Shown piece by piece: positions 1-11,738 of a DNA stretch of 64,000 nucleotides (positions within the stretch are counted from its first letter, which is position 1; each line of letters begins with the position of its first letter). This stretch comes from Carnegiea gigantea (taxonomy: Eukaryota; Streptophyta; Magnoliopsida; Caryophyllales; Cactaceae). A model generated the notes under the pieces. That model saw only the letters and a list, made by a program, of their open reading frames with translations. It did not search any database and was not told where the DNA came from. The position numbers and the translations under genes were made by a program. The stretch is from NCBI GenBank assembly GCA_029747015.1, contig JAKOGI010001201.1, positions 222,818 to 286,817 on the forward strand, read 5' to 3'.

Positions 1-78
1 GTGTAGATCATAGTTTGTGTGTGTGCATTTTGTGTTTGACTGAACTGAGCTTTAGAATTTCGAGGACAAAATTCTTTT

Positions 79-91
79 AAGGGGGAAAGAA
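79..91 (+). other. Polypurine tract before 3' LTR
   Basis: A purine-only run (aagggggaaagaa) lies directly before the LTR start TGTAACATCC. In LTR retrotransposons this tract primes plus-strand DNA synthesis. Its position fixes the LTR start at 92. Confidence 0.7.
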
Positions 92-3000
92 TGTAACATC
101 CGCGTCCTTTGTTTTTATGTTACACTGACTGTCTCGCCTTTTAACGTTATAAAATTGTATTTTAATAAGTATATGACTTAAATTATTATGGATGTGCTTG
201 TGTGAGCGATAATTTTATGAAGAAGAATATTATTGTTGCGATTATTATTATTAGCTTTGAAAATTTTTCAATGATTTTTAATAAGCATTAATAAGAATTA
301 TTATCGATTACTAAATCGAGTAGATTCCCGAATACGACTAAATTGTCAACCTTAGAATTAGTTTCATTATTTATTAAACTGAATCATGATATATTCGGGA
401 ACGAGTAATCAACGAACGATTGTATTGATGATCTGGGTTTAGAATAAGAGGTACGAGATTGGACTACCGATTTTAGTTGATAAGCAAGCTTGAAACAAAA
501 AAAAAGGGGAAAAGAGGGGGTATTTTTGTCAAATCGCGCAGGCCGACGCGGGCTCCTCTTTCTTCCTCTTCCTCACAATAGCCACAAGCCCCATCTCCCT
601 CTCTTCTTCTTCTTCTTTCCACACACGCAGCTTGAAGCTCCAAAAACCCTCGAATCCTCCTCAACCCAACTCGAAATTCCCCTCATTCAACCTCCCCTAG
701 AACTGAACGAAACTCTGGTGCGAATCTGGGCAAAAATCCGAAGGTCTTTGCCACATTTTTGGTTGAATTGGGTGGCGATTCAAAGCTCCAAATGTGTGTT
801 GAAGCGTGGCCATGCAACCTCATTGTTAGCTACTTCAAATCGTCGATAAATTGGGAGTAAATTCGTAGTTTCAAGCATCCATCACAATCTCAAGCCAGTG
901 AGTGAAGTTTGGGTCGAATTAGGGTCTGTTTTTGCATGGGTTAGGCGTCAATTGAGTCTGTTCGTGCATCAGTGAGCAAGGGTCAGGAATTACGGGTTTT
1001 TCAGCACTCAAACTCAAGCTAGCAACCTTAAAATCGAACCTCTAGCTTGGATTCTAAGTGGGTGTTTCTCTCCTCCTAAATTCTTAGTAATTTCAAAAGA
1101 ATTTTACTGATTTTAGTTAATGTATGTTAGAATCTAAGTTAGGAAATGGTGATTGGGGAAATTAGAGCTAATTTGACTAATTATATTAATAATGCTGATT
1201 TTGGGATTCTTGCATGTTGAGTTGATGCATGGTTTTACTAACCGGTATGTTTGGGGATTAGTGAAACAGGCAAAATGTTGCCTTAATGTTGTTGTTGAAT
1301 TAGTTTATTATGCCTAAAATCTGTTTTGGGGGCTGCATGTGAGCTTTACGCCCTGAGGTTGATAACCGAATGATTTGAGGAATTGTGGAGCGAGATGAAT
1401 TATATTTAAATGTCATTATTAAATCAGATTGGATACATTTAAACTCTGTTTTTGGCTATTAGCATAAATGTTACACTTGTGTATGATGGTTTCATGTACT
1501 ATTGATTCATTTATGGCAATATTAAACCGAGCTTGGTAGTTGGATGGCTTGAGGTGAAACTGTTGAGCGATTCAAGGTTCTTGTGGTCGTTGTTGTGTAA
1601 GGAAGGAGTTTGGGTTTGATGTTAACCATAATCGTGTAGATTGCGAGGTTTATGAAATATTAAAGTAGTTTCTGCTGAAGTTGTTCATGCGAAACGTTAC
1701 GAATGTGCTACTTGTGAACCCTCTCCCCCTTGAAAATGTTAAATGATGTTGTGTGCGTTTGAACTTAGACATCTTTAAAAAAGGTTGTTAAAGGCTTGTT
1801 TCTATAGTTGAGATTGTCTTTAAATATTCATTAGTTTCCTATTAGTTTGTTAAAATATTTGCAGCCCAAAAGATCCTAAAAATCATTGAACTACCCAGTG
1901 AGTGACTCAACTGAACAGTCGATAGGTTTAGGTAGTTAAAAAGCAAAATAGTAATGAGTTCGAAAATGTTTGAGGCTTTAGTTTGTTCATATCCCCTTCT
2001 TGTGTTTAAAAGGATTGAAACGAATTGAAAATGGCACCTGAAGATGTTTACTATGAAACTTAGTTTGAAATGTACGCTAGCTAAGCATTTTGAGTTTCAA
2101 AAGTGTTTTAAATCGCGAGTTAGTAACTCCACTACGATTTTAAGACGTTTTCAAGTTGACTTATGAAGTGTTTGACTGTGTCACGTGTGAGCCCCTCCCC
2201 TTCATATCATTGAGCATTATCATATGTGTGGAAATTTTGAAAAAGAAGGTTTTTTATAGTTGAAAATAAAACTAGTCATAACTATTAGCGAATGATGGCC
2301 TATTTTTAACTATATGAATGCAGTTTTTAAGGCATAAAGAATTTTAAAAAGGAGTGAGTTGTATCATAAATGATTTCATTGTGAGAGCCAGCAAACCTAT
2401 TTGCCGCTATGCCCTTACGCTTTAAATTGACTATGATATCATACTTAGGGATAATAAAATGGGAGTGAACCTGTCAGAACAGGGAAATCCCTAGCCTAGG
2501 GAGTAGTCTTAGTAGTGGGAAACCCTAGAGACCCTAACGAGGGTTGAGGTCTGATTCGTTCTCATCCTGGGAGTAAGAGCTTAGCATGAGTAGTAGTCTT
2601 ACTAGGGGTTGGGAATAGATCTTAACCAACCAGCACATTATGATGATCTTATGCCCAGAGTATTTTCCTAATAAGTAAGAAAAGCAGTCGACATTTTGCC
2701 ATTTAAAATATTTCAGAAAATGGAATATTTTAAGGCCATTAAGAGGTCAGTTCGAATAAGATTCGAAAAGCTTATAATGGTCATTAGAGGACCAATATGA
2801 AAGAGATTTCCTTTTAAAAAATATGAGCCTCAAGAGACCAAGTAAAGTGTTTTCAAGAAAAAGAAAGAAAGCTTCCTGTGCATATCCTGTGCATGTCTTA
2901 TGAATGAGATTCTAAGTATAGTTTGAATGAAATTTCAAATAAAGTATGGCTATATCCTTGTAATGCATCGAGCGTTTAAATTTTCAAATGTGCATATTCT

Positions 3001-3882
3001 TTATGTAAAATATGAGTCACCGCATTTTCAATTTGAGTATTTGAAAGCACTTTTACTCTATCCTTGTTGCTTGCTTGCTTATGTGCCTAAATTCTTGGTC
3101 ATTAGGGAAGTTTGGTTATCAAGGGCTCTGCAATAAGCTTGAGTAGCTAGTACGAGGCTTAAGGGTGATGATAATTCCTTTTGGGGACTATGATTGCCTA
3201 ATATGATAGTAATATACAAATGACATGTGCAGCTACTTATCATTGTTGCCTGTAAATGGTTTTGGTTTTTAAGGAGTCAGAAAATACTCACTGAGTGTAT
3301 AGTAGCTCATCCCATTACTATTTCCCCTATTCCCAAGTTTTCATTGTGACAGGTAAAAGTTGATTCACTTATGCCAAGTTGGAGTCTACCCTTGCTTGAA
3401 AAGGGTCATATATGTGTACATATAGGAGTGGATCTACGTGCTTAACAATGTAATATAATATATCTCTAGAGTTGTAAATGTATGTAAACACAGCACTCGA
3501 GTTTATATAATGCATATTATTTATAAGTCGCTCTATATGACCATATGAGCTAACCATCTGATTAGCCAGTTGTCTTTTTAGCTAAAATTGGGTATATTTT
3601 AAGATGTAAACCCTAGTACTCCGGATGTGTGATCCATCGAGTTGTATCTTTTATTTCATTCTTTATTATTGAACTATAATGTTTGGTATACTCCGAACGA
3701 GTAGCCGTTAAGCTTATTTTAGAGTTCCATATGCTTCTATTCTTTGCAGGGAGTCATTGTAGGGACTGTAGCCTGGAAAATGGCCAGTTTTCAGGCAAAA
3801 CTCTGCCTGTTTCACTCCAAAATTTAAGTAGAAATTTAAGAAGTTGTTAATGCTCCTAACCCTAGGGGTTGGGGGTGTTACG
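92..3882 (+). repeat. 3' LTR of Tekay-like element
   Basis: It begins TGTAACATCC right after the polypurine tract and ends GGGGGTGTTACG, a decayed form of the TGTTACA end expected for this lineage. The 3.8-kb length is long but within what Tekay/Del LTRs show. Near 3285-3350 it contains a 'ctcactgagt ... gacaggt' block that also occurs, in related form, near the end of the other Tekay LTR in this window. The pyrimidine-rich stretch at 570-620 may be near the transcription start. The open frames in it look like chance frames. The exact last base is uncertain by a few positions. Confidence 0.65.
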
Positions 3883-5232
3883 CCCGTGGACATGACCCGT
3901 ACTTATCAGTTGCTAGGCACAGCTACACGGTGCACTTGCTACATTTTAACACAACATTACCAAGTTGCCCAGCAGGCTCAGAAAGAAAACGAGGATTATA
4001 TAGCTAAAGTTTTTCAAGTGAATTTACCTATTTATCTTTAATTTTATATTCATAAATGAAGGATTATATGTAATTTTAATTATACATGGGGACAAGAGTG
4101 GCTTTTTTCCCCAATCGAGGAGGGGAAGCGGGGTTGGAGATGGGGATTTTTTCCTAGGCAAGTAACTGCGGATGGGGATGGGGTAAAATTTCACCCCATC
4201 CCCACTCAAGGGTTAAATCTCATCCTCATCCCCACCCCTATCCCCATTGGGAATGGCCATTTTTCCCCAATGCGGGATATGCCCCCGATGGGGACAGGGA
4301 TTCCCCCCTACTGTCATCTCTAATCGTGCAGATGCCCATGGCACCCCGTGTCACTGTTCGGAAGTAGGTCTTGAAAGTTTGCAGGGTTATGCACAACCAT
4401 GTCATTTCGCAAGGCACCCAGTGTCATTCCTTTCAACTTTTGACTGTAAGCATGGGCATGCAAATTGGCACGATAGCCCATGTTGCACCTTTTTCCATAG
4501 CTGTCCTATGTGTTTTCTTTCTTCTTTTCACTCCTTAGTTTCCTTTATCAAGAATCACCCTCAAATCTACAAATCAAAGCCAAAACATTTGCAAAATAAG
4601 AAATTAAGCCAAATTGATTGATTATAGGGGAAAATTACAAATTTCCTCAATCTTATGTAAGAAAAATAGGTAAGAACATGAGTTTAACACATATCAACCA
4701 AAAACGTGAGCTAAAAGTTGAAGGGCCTAGGATATGGTGTATACACTAACATGTCATTTCACACAAATGCTCGCTGTATTTGAATATGGAAGTTACAAAA
4801 AGAGCCTTTCTTACCTTACGTAACGGGTTGCTGAAAATTAAATATGGAACACTTTGCTTAGAAAAGCTTTAATACTGTATTCGAAAACCATGTCAAACCA
4901 AAATTTAAGCAAATAGTTAATGGCCATAATATATTAGTATATACTCTAACAATTCTAAGCGTAAATCATACGTAAAGGTCACAATTCCATGATTCATGCA
5001 TTCGATCACTGAAGCGACAACTAGTACTAAAAAACCAAAGGAGAGGGGGAAAAAAAGGGTTAGCAACACACCCCTACCATACCCAATAACTCCCCCTTCC
5101 CCCAAAAACAGGAAAGCAAAAAGGCGACTTTATGATATAAGAAGAAACCTGAAGAAACAGCACGTTATGGAGTTGATCATTATCATTGGAGTAGATGTAC
5201 TCCAGTACTCGCTACCAAGCTTAAACGAAGGG
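3883..5232. other. Spacer without recognised genes
   Basis: AT-rich sequence between the Tekay LTR and the exon candidate at 5233. Apart from the GGGGAT/CCCCAT-rich repeat at about 4090-4320 I see no domain, RNA gene or element boundary. The 124-codon frame at 4247-4621 overlaps low-complexity sequence and resembles nothing I know. Confidence 0.5.
4090..4320. repeat. GGGGAT/CCCCAT-rich fold-back-like repeat
   Basis: About 230 bases alternate gatggggatggg-type motifs with ccccatcccc-type motifs, so the two halves can pair with each other. GGGGAT-rich short elements of this kind are common in plant genomes and are usually non-autonomous DNA-transposon remnants. I could not fix terminal inverted repeats or a target duplication, so the class is open. 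Confidence 0.4.
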
Positions 5233-5379
5233 CTATAAAATGGATAAGTGGAAAGCTCCGTCATCGACCTTTTCCTTGAGCTTCTCCCTCATCACGGATT
5301 CTACCAGTAATGAACCAGTCAACTCCACTTGCTTCTCCACGAGCTCCACTTTTCGCTCTTCTGAATCTGGATCCTCAAG
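5233..5379 (-). pseudogene. Possible host-gene terminal exon, unidentified
   Basis: On the minus strand 48 codons run open to a TAG at 5233-5235. The peptide is polar and helix-like, with charged heptad-style spacing (for example EERKVELVEKQVEL), unlike the surrounding low-complexity frames. Immediately upstream is 'aatttaag', a passable splice acceptor. I do not recognise the protein, and no matching upstream exon is evident to the right. It could equally be a chance open frame or a captured gene fragment. Confidence 0.22.
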
Positions 5380-6469
5380 CTTAAATTATCATCACAATCA
5401 AAACATTCCCCAGTTCAACTCAAATTCACCTGCTGTAATAATTAATCAGTTTGAAAGCAAGCAAAATGGAAGTGTATTTTATTAGTTGCCATTGACAAAT
5501 ATTTGAGATTTCAATGCCGAAATAAGCATCGACGACATATTCGTCTCGGCGGGTAGGCAAATACTGCGAGGGTGAGTTTGGCAAGGATGCAAAGCAAAGA
5601 GGAAGCCAGGGATTTATGATGACGGGGCCTAACAATTACAAATGCAAAATTTTTGAGTTTATTATACATTTGAAATTTAGACCTTAGAGACTAGCATGTT
5701 TACAATATTGTTTTAAGAAAAGCATCTTAACATACATTTTTTAGAATAAAAATATTTTAAAATAAGGGAACTTTGACTTCTATTATTGCTTCAGTAATTT
5801 TATAGTAAATATCACAAATTCTTTGCATAGAACTACAAAAACATAACATATAATTAAAATGCTCTCACTAATCTATTAATAACCTAAATATTAATACCAG
5901 GTATTCAATGTAAGGGCGGAGTCACTATAGTTTAAGGGGCCTCAATTGACACCATAGCTTTTTGAGCGAAAAAAATTGTATATTGGAAATTCTGGCAAAA
6001 AACAAAATACATGTACATTATTTCATAAGAACTCACAACACGCAGTGCCATGCGGCCCAATGGTCTAAACGGCTTAGTAACGCTCTGTCCCTTTCAAATT
6101 TGGGAGTCTCACACTTTCCGCTTCTTTTTTGGAGAAAAAAAATTAGCATTGTCCTTCTTATCCTCTGTGCCTGTTTTCTTTTTCTATTACATCATGCAAG
6201 AAACGACTAATAAGAAAATGAAGTAGAAACATAATATGAGCGAAAGAAAACTAAAAAATAAATTGAAAAATTCCAACAAGAAATTAGGAGAGACAGTTTA
6301 TACCTTGATCTCTGAGACAACCAATTGTTGCCCCCCTTCTTAGTTTGTCTAATCATTCTCAGTTTTGGATTTGCAATTGGAGCCCTGAAATTTAATCCAA
6401 ATTTGAAATAAATCTCTAATTTTAGCTCATAATTACATTTTTCTATGACTAATTATGTTTAATTTACTT
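5380..6469. other. Spacer without recognised genes
   Basis: AT-rich sequence up to the solo LTR. The only structured item is a weak tRNA-like segment near 6040-6125. The short open frames here do not resemble coding sequence. Confidence 0.5.
6040..6125 (+). repeat. Possible tRNA-derived SINE head
   Basis: The block 'ggcccaatggtctaa' resembles the A-box side of tRNA-Leu/Ser genes, and 'tttcaaatttggg' about 40 bases later resembles a weak B box. No cloverleaf can be drawn with confidence, so a functional tRNA is unlikely. A degenerate SINE is the best guess. Confidence 0.25.
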
Positions 6470-7107
6470 TGTTGGGATTTGTCCCAAGTTCCTTTGCCAA
6501 TTTTGGAAAGAATTACATTATTTCCTTTTTTGAAGATTATTGCTTGGCACCCAAGGCTCAAGTTGTGTGGTTGGAGATATTTTATTTCATGGAAATTATA
6601 TTATTTCCATATTCTATATTGAATATTTTTATCCTTTTCTGTAAAGATGATGCTTGGTGGCCAAGACATATGTTTGCGGCTAGGGTTAAACCCTTGGTAC
6701 CTTTGGGGCTTTTCTATAAATACTAGGTTGTTTAACCTTGTTTTGTGCGGGGCACGTGGGGGTGCCTTTCGGTACTTCCCTTTTCTATTCCATGTTTTAT
6801 TGAGAGTTAGTATTGAGAGATTTTTGTTATAATAAATCTCTTCCTTGGGCGTTTGCTTTAAGATCTTTATCTCTCTTGTTGATCTCTTCCTTGAGCATTT
6901 GCTTTGAGATCGTTTTGTACTTACTCATACTACATTAGATTTTGTGTCGTTATTGCCGCCCGTGATTTTCTCCCAATTTTGGTTTGCACGTAAAAATCAT
7001 GTGCCCCCTACTATCTTTTTTGATCGAGTTTTATATTCTCTAATATCTATATCTTTTATCGCTTCCACATATACTAAGCTCGAATGTCAATTATTATTTT
7101 CCTAACA
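6470..7107 (+). mobile_element. Solo LTR, probably Ty1/copia
   Basis: The 638-bp unit starts TGTTGGGA and ends TCCTAACA, an imperfect inverted repeat, and is flanked by a perfect 5-bp duplication TACTT (6465-6469 and 7108-7112). A TATA box (tataaata) lies at 6715-6722, giving plus orientation. No primer site, polypurine tract or coding sequence is present, so this is a solo LTR left by recombination between the two LTRs of one element. Copia assignment rests on the TGTTGGGA start and is inference. Open frames inside it are not genes. Confidence 0.85.
6715..6722 (+). promoter_or_regulatory. TATA box of solo LTR
   Basis: tataaata inside the solo LTR, about 250 bases from its start, at the place expected for the U3/R promoter of an LTR. 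Confidence 0.5.
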
Positions 7108-7110
7108 TAC

Positions 7111-7590
7111 TTATTCTAGTTAAATTCGTTTTAAATAATTGATTAATTAAGTATTTAATCATGAATTAAGAAGTTTGGGTTTTTGCCTTATTGGTTGGGG
7201 ACTTAAGGTTAGGGTGATTTGGTTGGTTATTGTTTGTTTGTTTATATTTAATTTACTAATTTTAGTTAAATTCATATTAAATAATCAATTAATTTTGTGA
7301 TTAACTCATGAATTAAAAAATTTTTTTACCTTGTGGGTTGATGACAGAGGTTTGGATTAATTTATTTGTCATTAGTTGTTTGTTTATGTTTAGTTTACTA
7401 TCTTAGTTAAATTCATGTCAAATAATGGGTTAATTTAGTAATTTACTTATGAATTAAGAAATTAAGGTTTTTGCCTTCTTCATTGGTATCTTAGAGTTAG
7501 GGTAATCTATTAGGTATTTCTCAAGTATTAATATTTAATTCACTGATTTTAGTCAAGTTTGTGTTTGTCATCGAACGTTTGCTTGGTCTT
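7111..7590. repeat. ~145-bp tandem repeat, about 3-4 units
   Basis: The phrase agttaaattc (last copy agtcaagttt) recurs at 7118, 7264, 7405 and 7551, giving spacings of 146, 141 and 146. Each unit also holds 'catgaattaa', 'tttttgcc' and 'gttagggt'-like blocks. The first unit extends left of the solo LTR (about 6450-6469), so the LTR landed inside the array. Units are diverged and AT-rich. Function unknown. Confidence 0.7.
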
Positions 7591-8466
7591 ATTCATGTCA
7601 CTAATACTTGATCTTTGTCACTAAAAGAATATCTATTCTTTGTTATCTCAATATTGTTTGAATCCCTCTTGCACACGACGGCAAAGTTAATATGTTAAAA
7701 TTTATAATCGAGGTATTTTTACTACAAATCGTGCCTATGCCACAAAATAGGCCTCATGCTTAATTTCACATGTCTTATATTATCAGAATTTTATGCCTCC
7801 TTTGAAGACAAGTAAAGAGAGGTTGGCAGAATAACTTATCAATTAAGTCAATAACAATATGTGCAATGAACTAGTACATGGCCCTTCAAATAAAAATGAA
7901 TAAATTATTAAATTAGAGTGAGAGGGAATAAGAAAGAGAAATAACAAAGAAATAATAAAAATTAATTATATAAAATAAAAAATGGCAGCACATAAGTGGA
8001 GAAAATTCCTCAAGGGCGAAAGCAAATAATTAAAAAAAGGAATAAAAATGATACAACATATAAGTGTAGGTACTAAAGGGGCAAAGCACCAAACATACAA
8101 ATAATTAGTAAATACACAATAGTGAAGCGTAAGAAAATGGAACTCAAGAATAGCGTTAAGAAGACAGATAATACCTCCGTCAAAAAAAAAAAAAAAAAAA
8201 AAAAGAAAGATAATGCCACCCGTTTGTCGCAGCGCTAGGACGGCAATTCGCTGCTTTTATACAAGTTAAGTTACTGACGTTTTTGCTTTTGCACAAGGGC
8301 TTCACCCATGTGGCTTCGCTATTAATGACATGGCAGAGAGAGGAATGCCTCTAGTATGAGGAACATTGGAGCTAGAGTTGGACTTGTTTTCCTAGCTAAG
8401 TGAAGGAGTCTGAAGTTGCAAGATTCTGGTACTTATCTACGAGGAGGGAACCTGATTGTATTTATA
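7591..8466. other. AT-rich spacer with poly-A run
   Basis: No gene is seen. A 23-base A run lies at 8182-8204 and could be the tail of an unrecognised retroposon, but no body can be delimited upstream. Confidence 0.45.
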
Positions 8467-8471
8467 CATTA

Positions 8472-8714
8472 CGACAAATTTGTGTTTGGGTCAGAAAATA
8501 TTTTTCTTTATTGCTCACCTCAACCTAAGAGCAGATTAGGTTATATAGAACACATACAAAGGTTGTCCACTTCCTAGATACAGAAAATGAAACAACACCT
8601 ATGTATAGGACTTTCTAACTACCACCTAAATACATATGAAAAATACAATGTACAAGAACCAACCAGAAGGTACAATGCATAAGAGTTAGTGAAGCTGGAA
8701 ATGCTCTTCCAATA
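8472..8714 (-). repeat. 3' LTR of copia element
   Basis: 243 bp, aligning along its whole length with 20376-20612. On the minus strand it starts TATTGGAAGAG, one transition from the usual TGTTGGAAGAG, and ends in TTTGTCG, decayed from TCA. Confidence 0.88.
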
Positions 8715-8725
8715 CTCCCCTCAAG
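8715..8725 (-). other. Polypurine tract of copia element
   Basis: On the minus strand 'ttgaggggag' stands immediately before the 3' LTR, the classic copia plus-strand primer position. Confidence 0.75.
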
Positions 8726-9290
8726 TTGGAGCGTGCATATTTAAAATGCCCAAGTTGCACAGAAGATAATGAAACTGTTGATGTCCTAGCGCTTTGGTGA
8801 AGATATCTACTACTTGCTCATGGGTAGGAGTATACTGTGACACAATGACTCCAGACAGGATGCGTTCGTGGACAAAATGACAATCAATCTCAATAATACA
8901 TTCATGAAACATAGGATTATTAGCAATGTGCAATGCAACTTGATTATCACAATATAAACGTGCTGAAGAAACACAAATGCCTAGCTCATGTAATAAGTTG
9001 CGTATCCAAATTGTTTCAGTAGTGGCGTTCGCCATAGCCCAATATTCAGCATCTGCTGATGATCTCGAAATAACAGGCTGCTTCTTAGTCTTCCAAGAGA
9101 TGGGGGCAGCTCCAAACTTGACCAGATAGCTATGATGGATCTTCTAGTCATTGGGCAACTGGCCCAATCAAAGTCACAATAAACATGCGATTCTAATGAG
9201 TTAGGAGCGGGAAATAAGATCCCTAGCTTAGTGAGGACTTTAAGTACTGCAAAACGCATAAAGCTGCTTCCCAATGTCCTTGACATGGGT
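8721..9290 (-). pseudogene. copia RNase H domain, broken
   Basis: Two overlapping frames together give a copia RNase H. The upstream frame (8981-9286) has the CDFDWASCP motif that opens the domain. The downstream frame (8721-9035) has YCDNQVALHIANNP and the EIDCHFVHERI region, ending beside the polypurine tract. A frameshift near 9000-9120 separates them. RNase H removes the RNA strand during reverse transcription; here it must be inactive. Confidence 0.85.
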
Positions 9291-10198
9291 CCTATATGAA
9301 CTAGCTAAGGATGTGAACCGAATACATAATATCTAGTCTAGTGATAGTAAGATAAAGGAGACAGCCAATGAGTCGCCCATATTATGACGCATCAACCAGC
9401 GGATCTCCAACATCGCCACATAGCTTGTGACTTTGTTCCATAGGAAACGTACTAGGCTTGGCCCCCGTCATCCTAGTTTCAATAAGAATATCAAGAACAT
9501 ACTTACATTGACATAAGAACAACCCTTCCTGTGAGCGAGCAATTTTAATGCCAAGAAAATATTTCAAAGGACCCAAATCCTTAAGCTTGAAACAGCAATA
9601 TAGATAACTCTTAAATTGATGGCAATGGCCATGACTGTTGCCGGCTAACACCAGATCATCTACATAAATCAAGAGTGCCAAGGACACACCATTTCGGCGA
9701 TGAAAAGGGAATGATCAAAAGGGAATGGTCTAGAGATAAGGTATGAAACCTGCAATGAACGAGCGCGGTGGCAAGCTTGAAATACCACTGGTGGGGAGCC
9801 TGCCGAAGACCATAGAGTGACTTCTTCAATTTGCACACCAAATTTGGTTTAGGCTGGCTAAAACCAGGTGGAGATTTCATATAAATATCCTCGAAGACAT
9901 CGCCGTGCAAAAAAGCGTTACATACATCTATTTGATGTAATTCCCACCCTTTGGATGCTGCTATAGACAACAAGCAATAAACAGTGTCCATTTTAGCGAC
10001 TGGAGCAAATGTCTCATCAAAGTCCTCTCCCTTAATTTGATTATTTCCTAAAACAACCAATTGTGCCTTATACCACTCAATAGGCCCATCAACAGGATAC
10101 TTAGTCTTGTAGACCCATTTAGACCCGATGGCCTTTTTGTTGGGTGGTAAAGGAACATACTCCCAAGTATTATTACTTTCAAATGCTATGATTTCAGC
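9291..10198 (-). pseudogene. copia reverse transcriptase, broken
   Basis: The frame 9656-10060 has the RT entry motif WELHQIDVCNAFLHGD and KSLYGLRQAP. The frame 9382-9687 has the catalytic YVDDLVLAGN (near 9646-9670) and LKYFLGIKIARS. The two overlap by a frameshift. Further stops separate RT from RNase H. The family copies genomic RNA into DNA in virus-like particles. The aspartates of YVDD survive although the frame does not. Confidence 0.87.
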
Positions 10199-10844
10199 CT
10201 ACATAGGATCACACCAGTGTGGATGTTGTATAGCTTGGGAGAAATACTTAGGATCATCATTAGATGTTAGGGCAGCCAAAAAGACACGATCTTGAGTAGG
10301 AAAATGATTATAGCAAATGGAATGAGAGGGAGGATGACAAGTACCCGAAGAGCTTTCATGAAGCGATGTCAAGGAGGGGTGTATAATTGCATGACATATA
10401 TAGTCCTTCAAGCGTGTAAGAGGTATTCTAACTTGCTTTGGATGGTAGGTAGCCACAGATTGATTGTGCTTATTAGTGGTCTCACAATGTTCAATAGACC
10501 TATTGTCATTTCTATGAGCTTCAGATTGGGTGAGCTCATTGTAGGCTGTTACAGTGAGAGGTGCTTGGGCCTCAGAAACTTGCACAAGATTTGTATTACT
10601 GGCTCCCTCATCTGAACATTGTGGAGATGACTCTATTTGCGTGGGCACCTCTTGAGTAAAAGGCTGCTCTTCCTCAATCCATCCTAGATTGCTTAATTGG
10701 TGTTGTTGGTCATTGGAAAACTCATTCTTAGTTTCTTACTCAGCAAAGGAAAGATCTTTTCATAGAACCTACTATCCCTAGATACAAGGAGCTTGTGGTG
10801 TTCTAAATCATTGAGTAACTACCCCTTTTTGCCTTAAGGATATT
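10199..10844 (-). pseudogene. copia integrase-RT linker
   Basis: A 149-codon frame (10199-10648) is rich in Ser, Thr, His and Gln and ends with a block near DPKYFSQAIQHPHW that matches the usual lead-in to copia RT. It is the variable spacer between integrase and RT. The stretch 10649-10844 is more decayed and shows no open frame. Confidence 0.65.
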
Positions 10845-11738
10845 TTAAGAATATGCCTTAGTAGCCCTTGCATCAAATTTATCTCGTGGCTTATCATGAT
10901 TGTGAGCATAGCAAAGGCATCCAAAAACTTTCAAGTGTTCGCAGGAGGGTGGAACACCAAACAGCGCTTCATACGGGGTTGTGTAATTCAATACTTTTGT
11001 TGGAATTATATTGATAAGATATACATCTGCTAATACACACTCTCCCCAAAATTTCAAGGATAGCGATGCTTGGAATCTCAATGCACGAGCTACATTAAGA
11101 AGATGTCTATTTTTCCTTTTTACCCATCCATTCTATTGAGGTGTATCCACACAAGTAGTTTCATGAACAATTCCCGCCTTTAATAAATAAACTCATAAAG
11201 GTCCTTTTGTGAATTCGGTACCATTATCACTACATATTCTTTGGATTGTTGTACTAAATTGATTTTGTACCAACGAACAGAAACTAACAAACTTTTCATA
11301 AGTTTCTGTTTTGTCTTCCAAGAGATAAAGCCAAACTCCACCACTAAAGTCATCTATAATGCATAAGAAATAGCAACACCCATTAAGAGAACGGGTGCTG
11401 TACGGTCCCCACAAGTCACAGTGTATTAACGAGACCAATCTTTCAGGACAATTACTATTTATAGCAAGAGGATTTTGTGTTTGTTTTGCACGATGACAGA
11501 CGTCACAGCACTCATCAAAATTTTTATTCAACTTAAAACCAAAATTTGTTGACAGCTGAAATAAACTACCAAATGAAGGATATCCAAGCCGTTGATGCCA
11601 AAGGTTATAGTCTTGATGCTGGGTGGCTATTAAAGCTTTTCCTGCCACACTTTTCTTAAGATAGTACACCCCATTCCTTGGTTCACCTGCTTCAATCGGT
11701 GTCTTCAAAATAAGGTCCGGAATAAGACAAAACTGCAC
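10845..11738 (-). pseudogene. copia integrase, broken
   Basis: The frame 11193-11738 shows the N-terminal zinc-binding region (LWHQRLGYPS ... CDVCHRAKQ), the first catalytic aspartate in HCDLWGPY and the second in SDNGTEF. The second zinc-binding histidine appears changed to Tyr (RLGYPS instead of RLGHPS). The C-terminal part is in frame 10845-11081 (FWGECVLADVYLINIIPT, YEALFGVPPS). Stops fall between them near 11090-11190. Integrase joins element DNA to the host chromosome. Confidence 0.88.

Larger units (their letters stand above)
1..3882 (+). mobile_element. 3' part of a Tekay-like Ty3/gypsy element (body off window)
   Basis: Only the last 91 internal bases and the 3' LTR are present. The internal tail (about 56-91) carries the pattern typical of Tekay/Del chromoviruses: a 'ttcgaggacaaaattc' block followed by a purine tract and then TGTAAC. 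The following 3.8 kb behaves as one LTR. Lineage is inferred from close structural likeness to the complete Tekay element at 21259-33078, whose LTR ends the same way (GGGGGTGTTA). Coding domains and the target duplication cannot be checked because the 5' part is outside the window. Confidence 0.75.

Noticed and set aside
490..849. 119-codon open frame
   Set aside because: Lies inside the Tekay-like 3' LTR in a pyrimidine-rich stretch; Ser/Pro/Phe-rich without domain.
4247..4621. 124-codon open frame
   Set aside because: Starts in the GGGGAT/CCCCAT repeat, Cys/His-rich by composition, no recognisable protein.
6040..6125. tRNA-Leu gene
   Set aside because: Only fragments of A and B boxes match; no cloverleaf or anticodon arm can be drawn.
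6469..6832. Two open frames
   Set aside because: Contained in the solo LTR and overlapping its TATA box.
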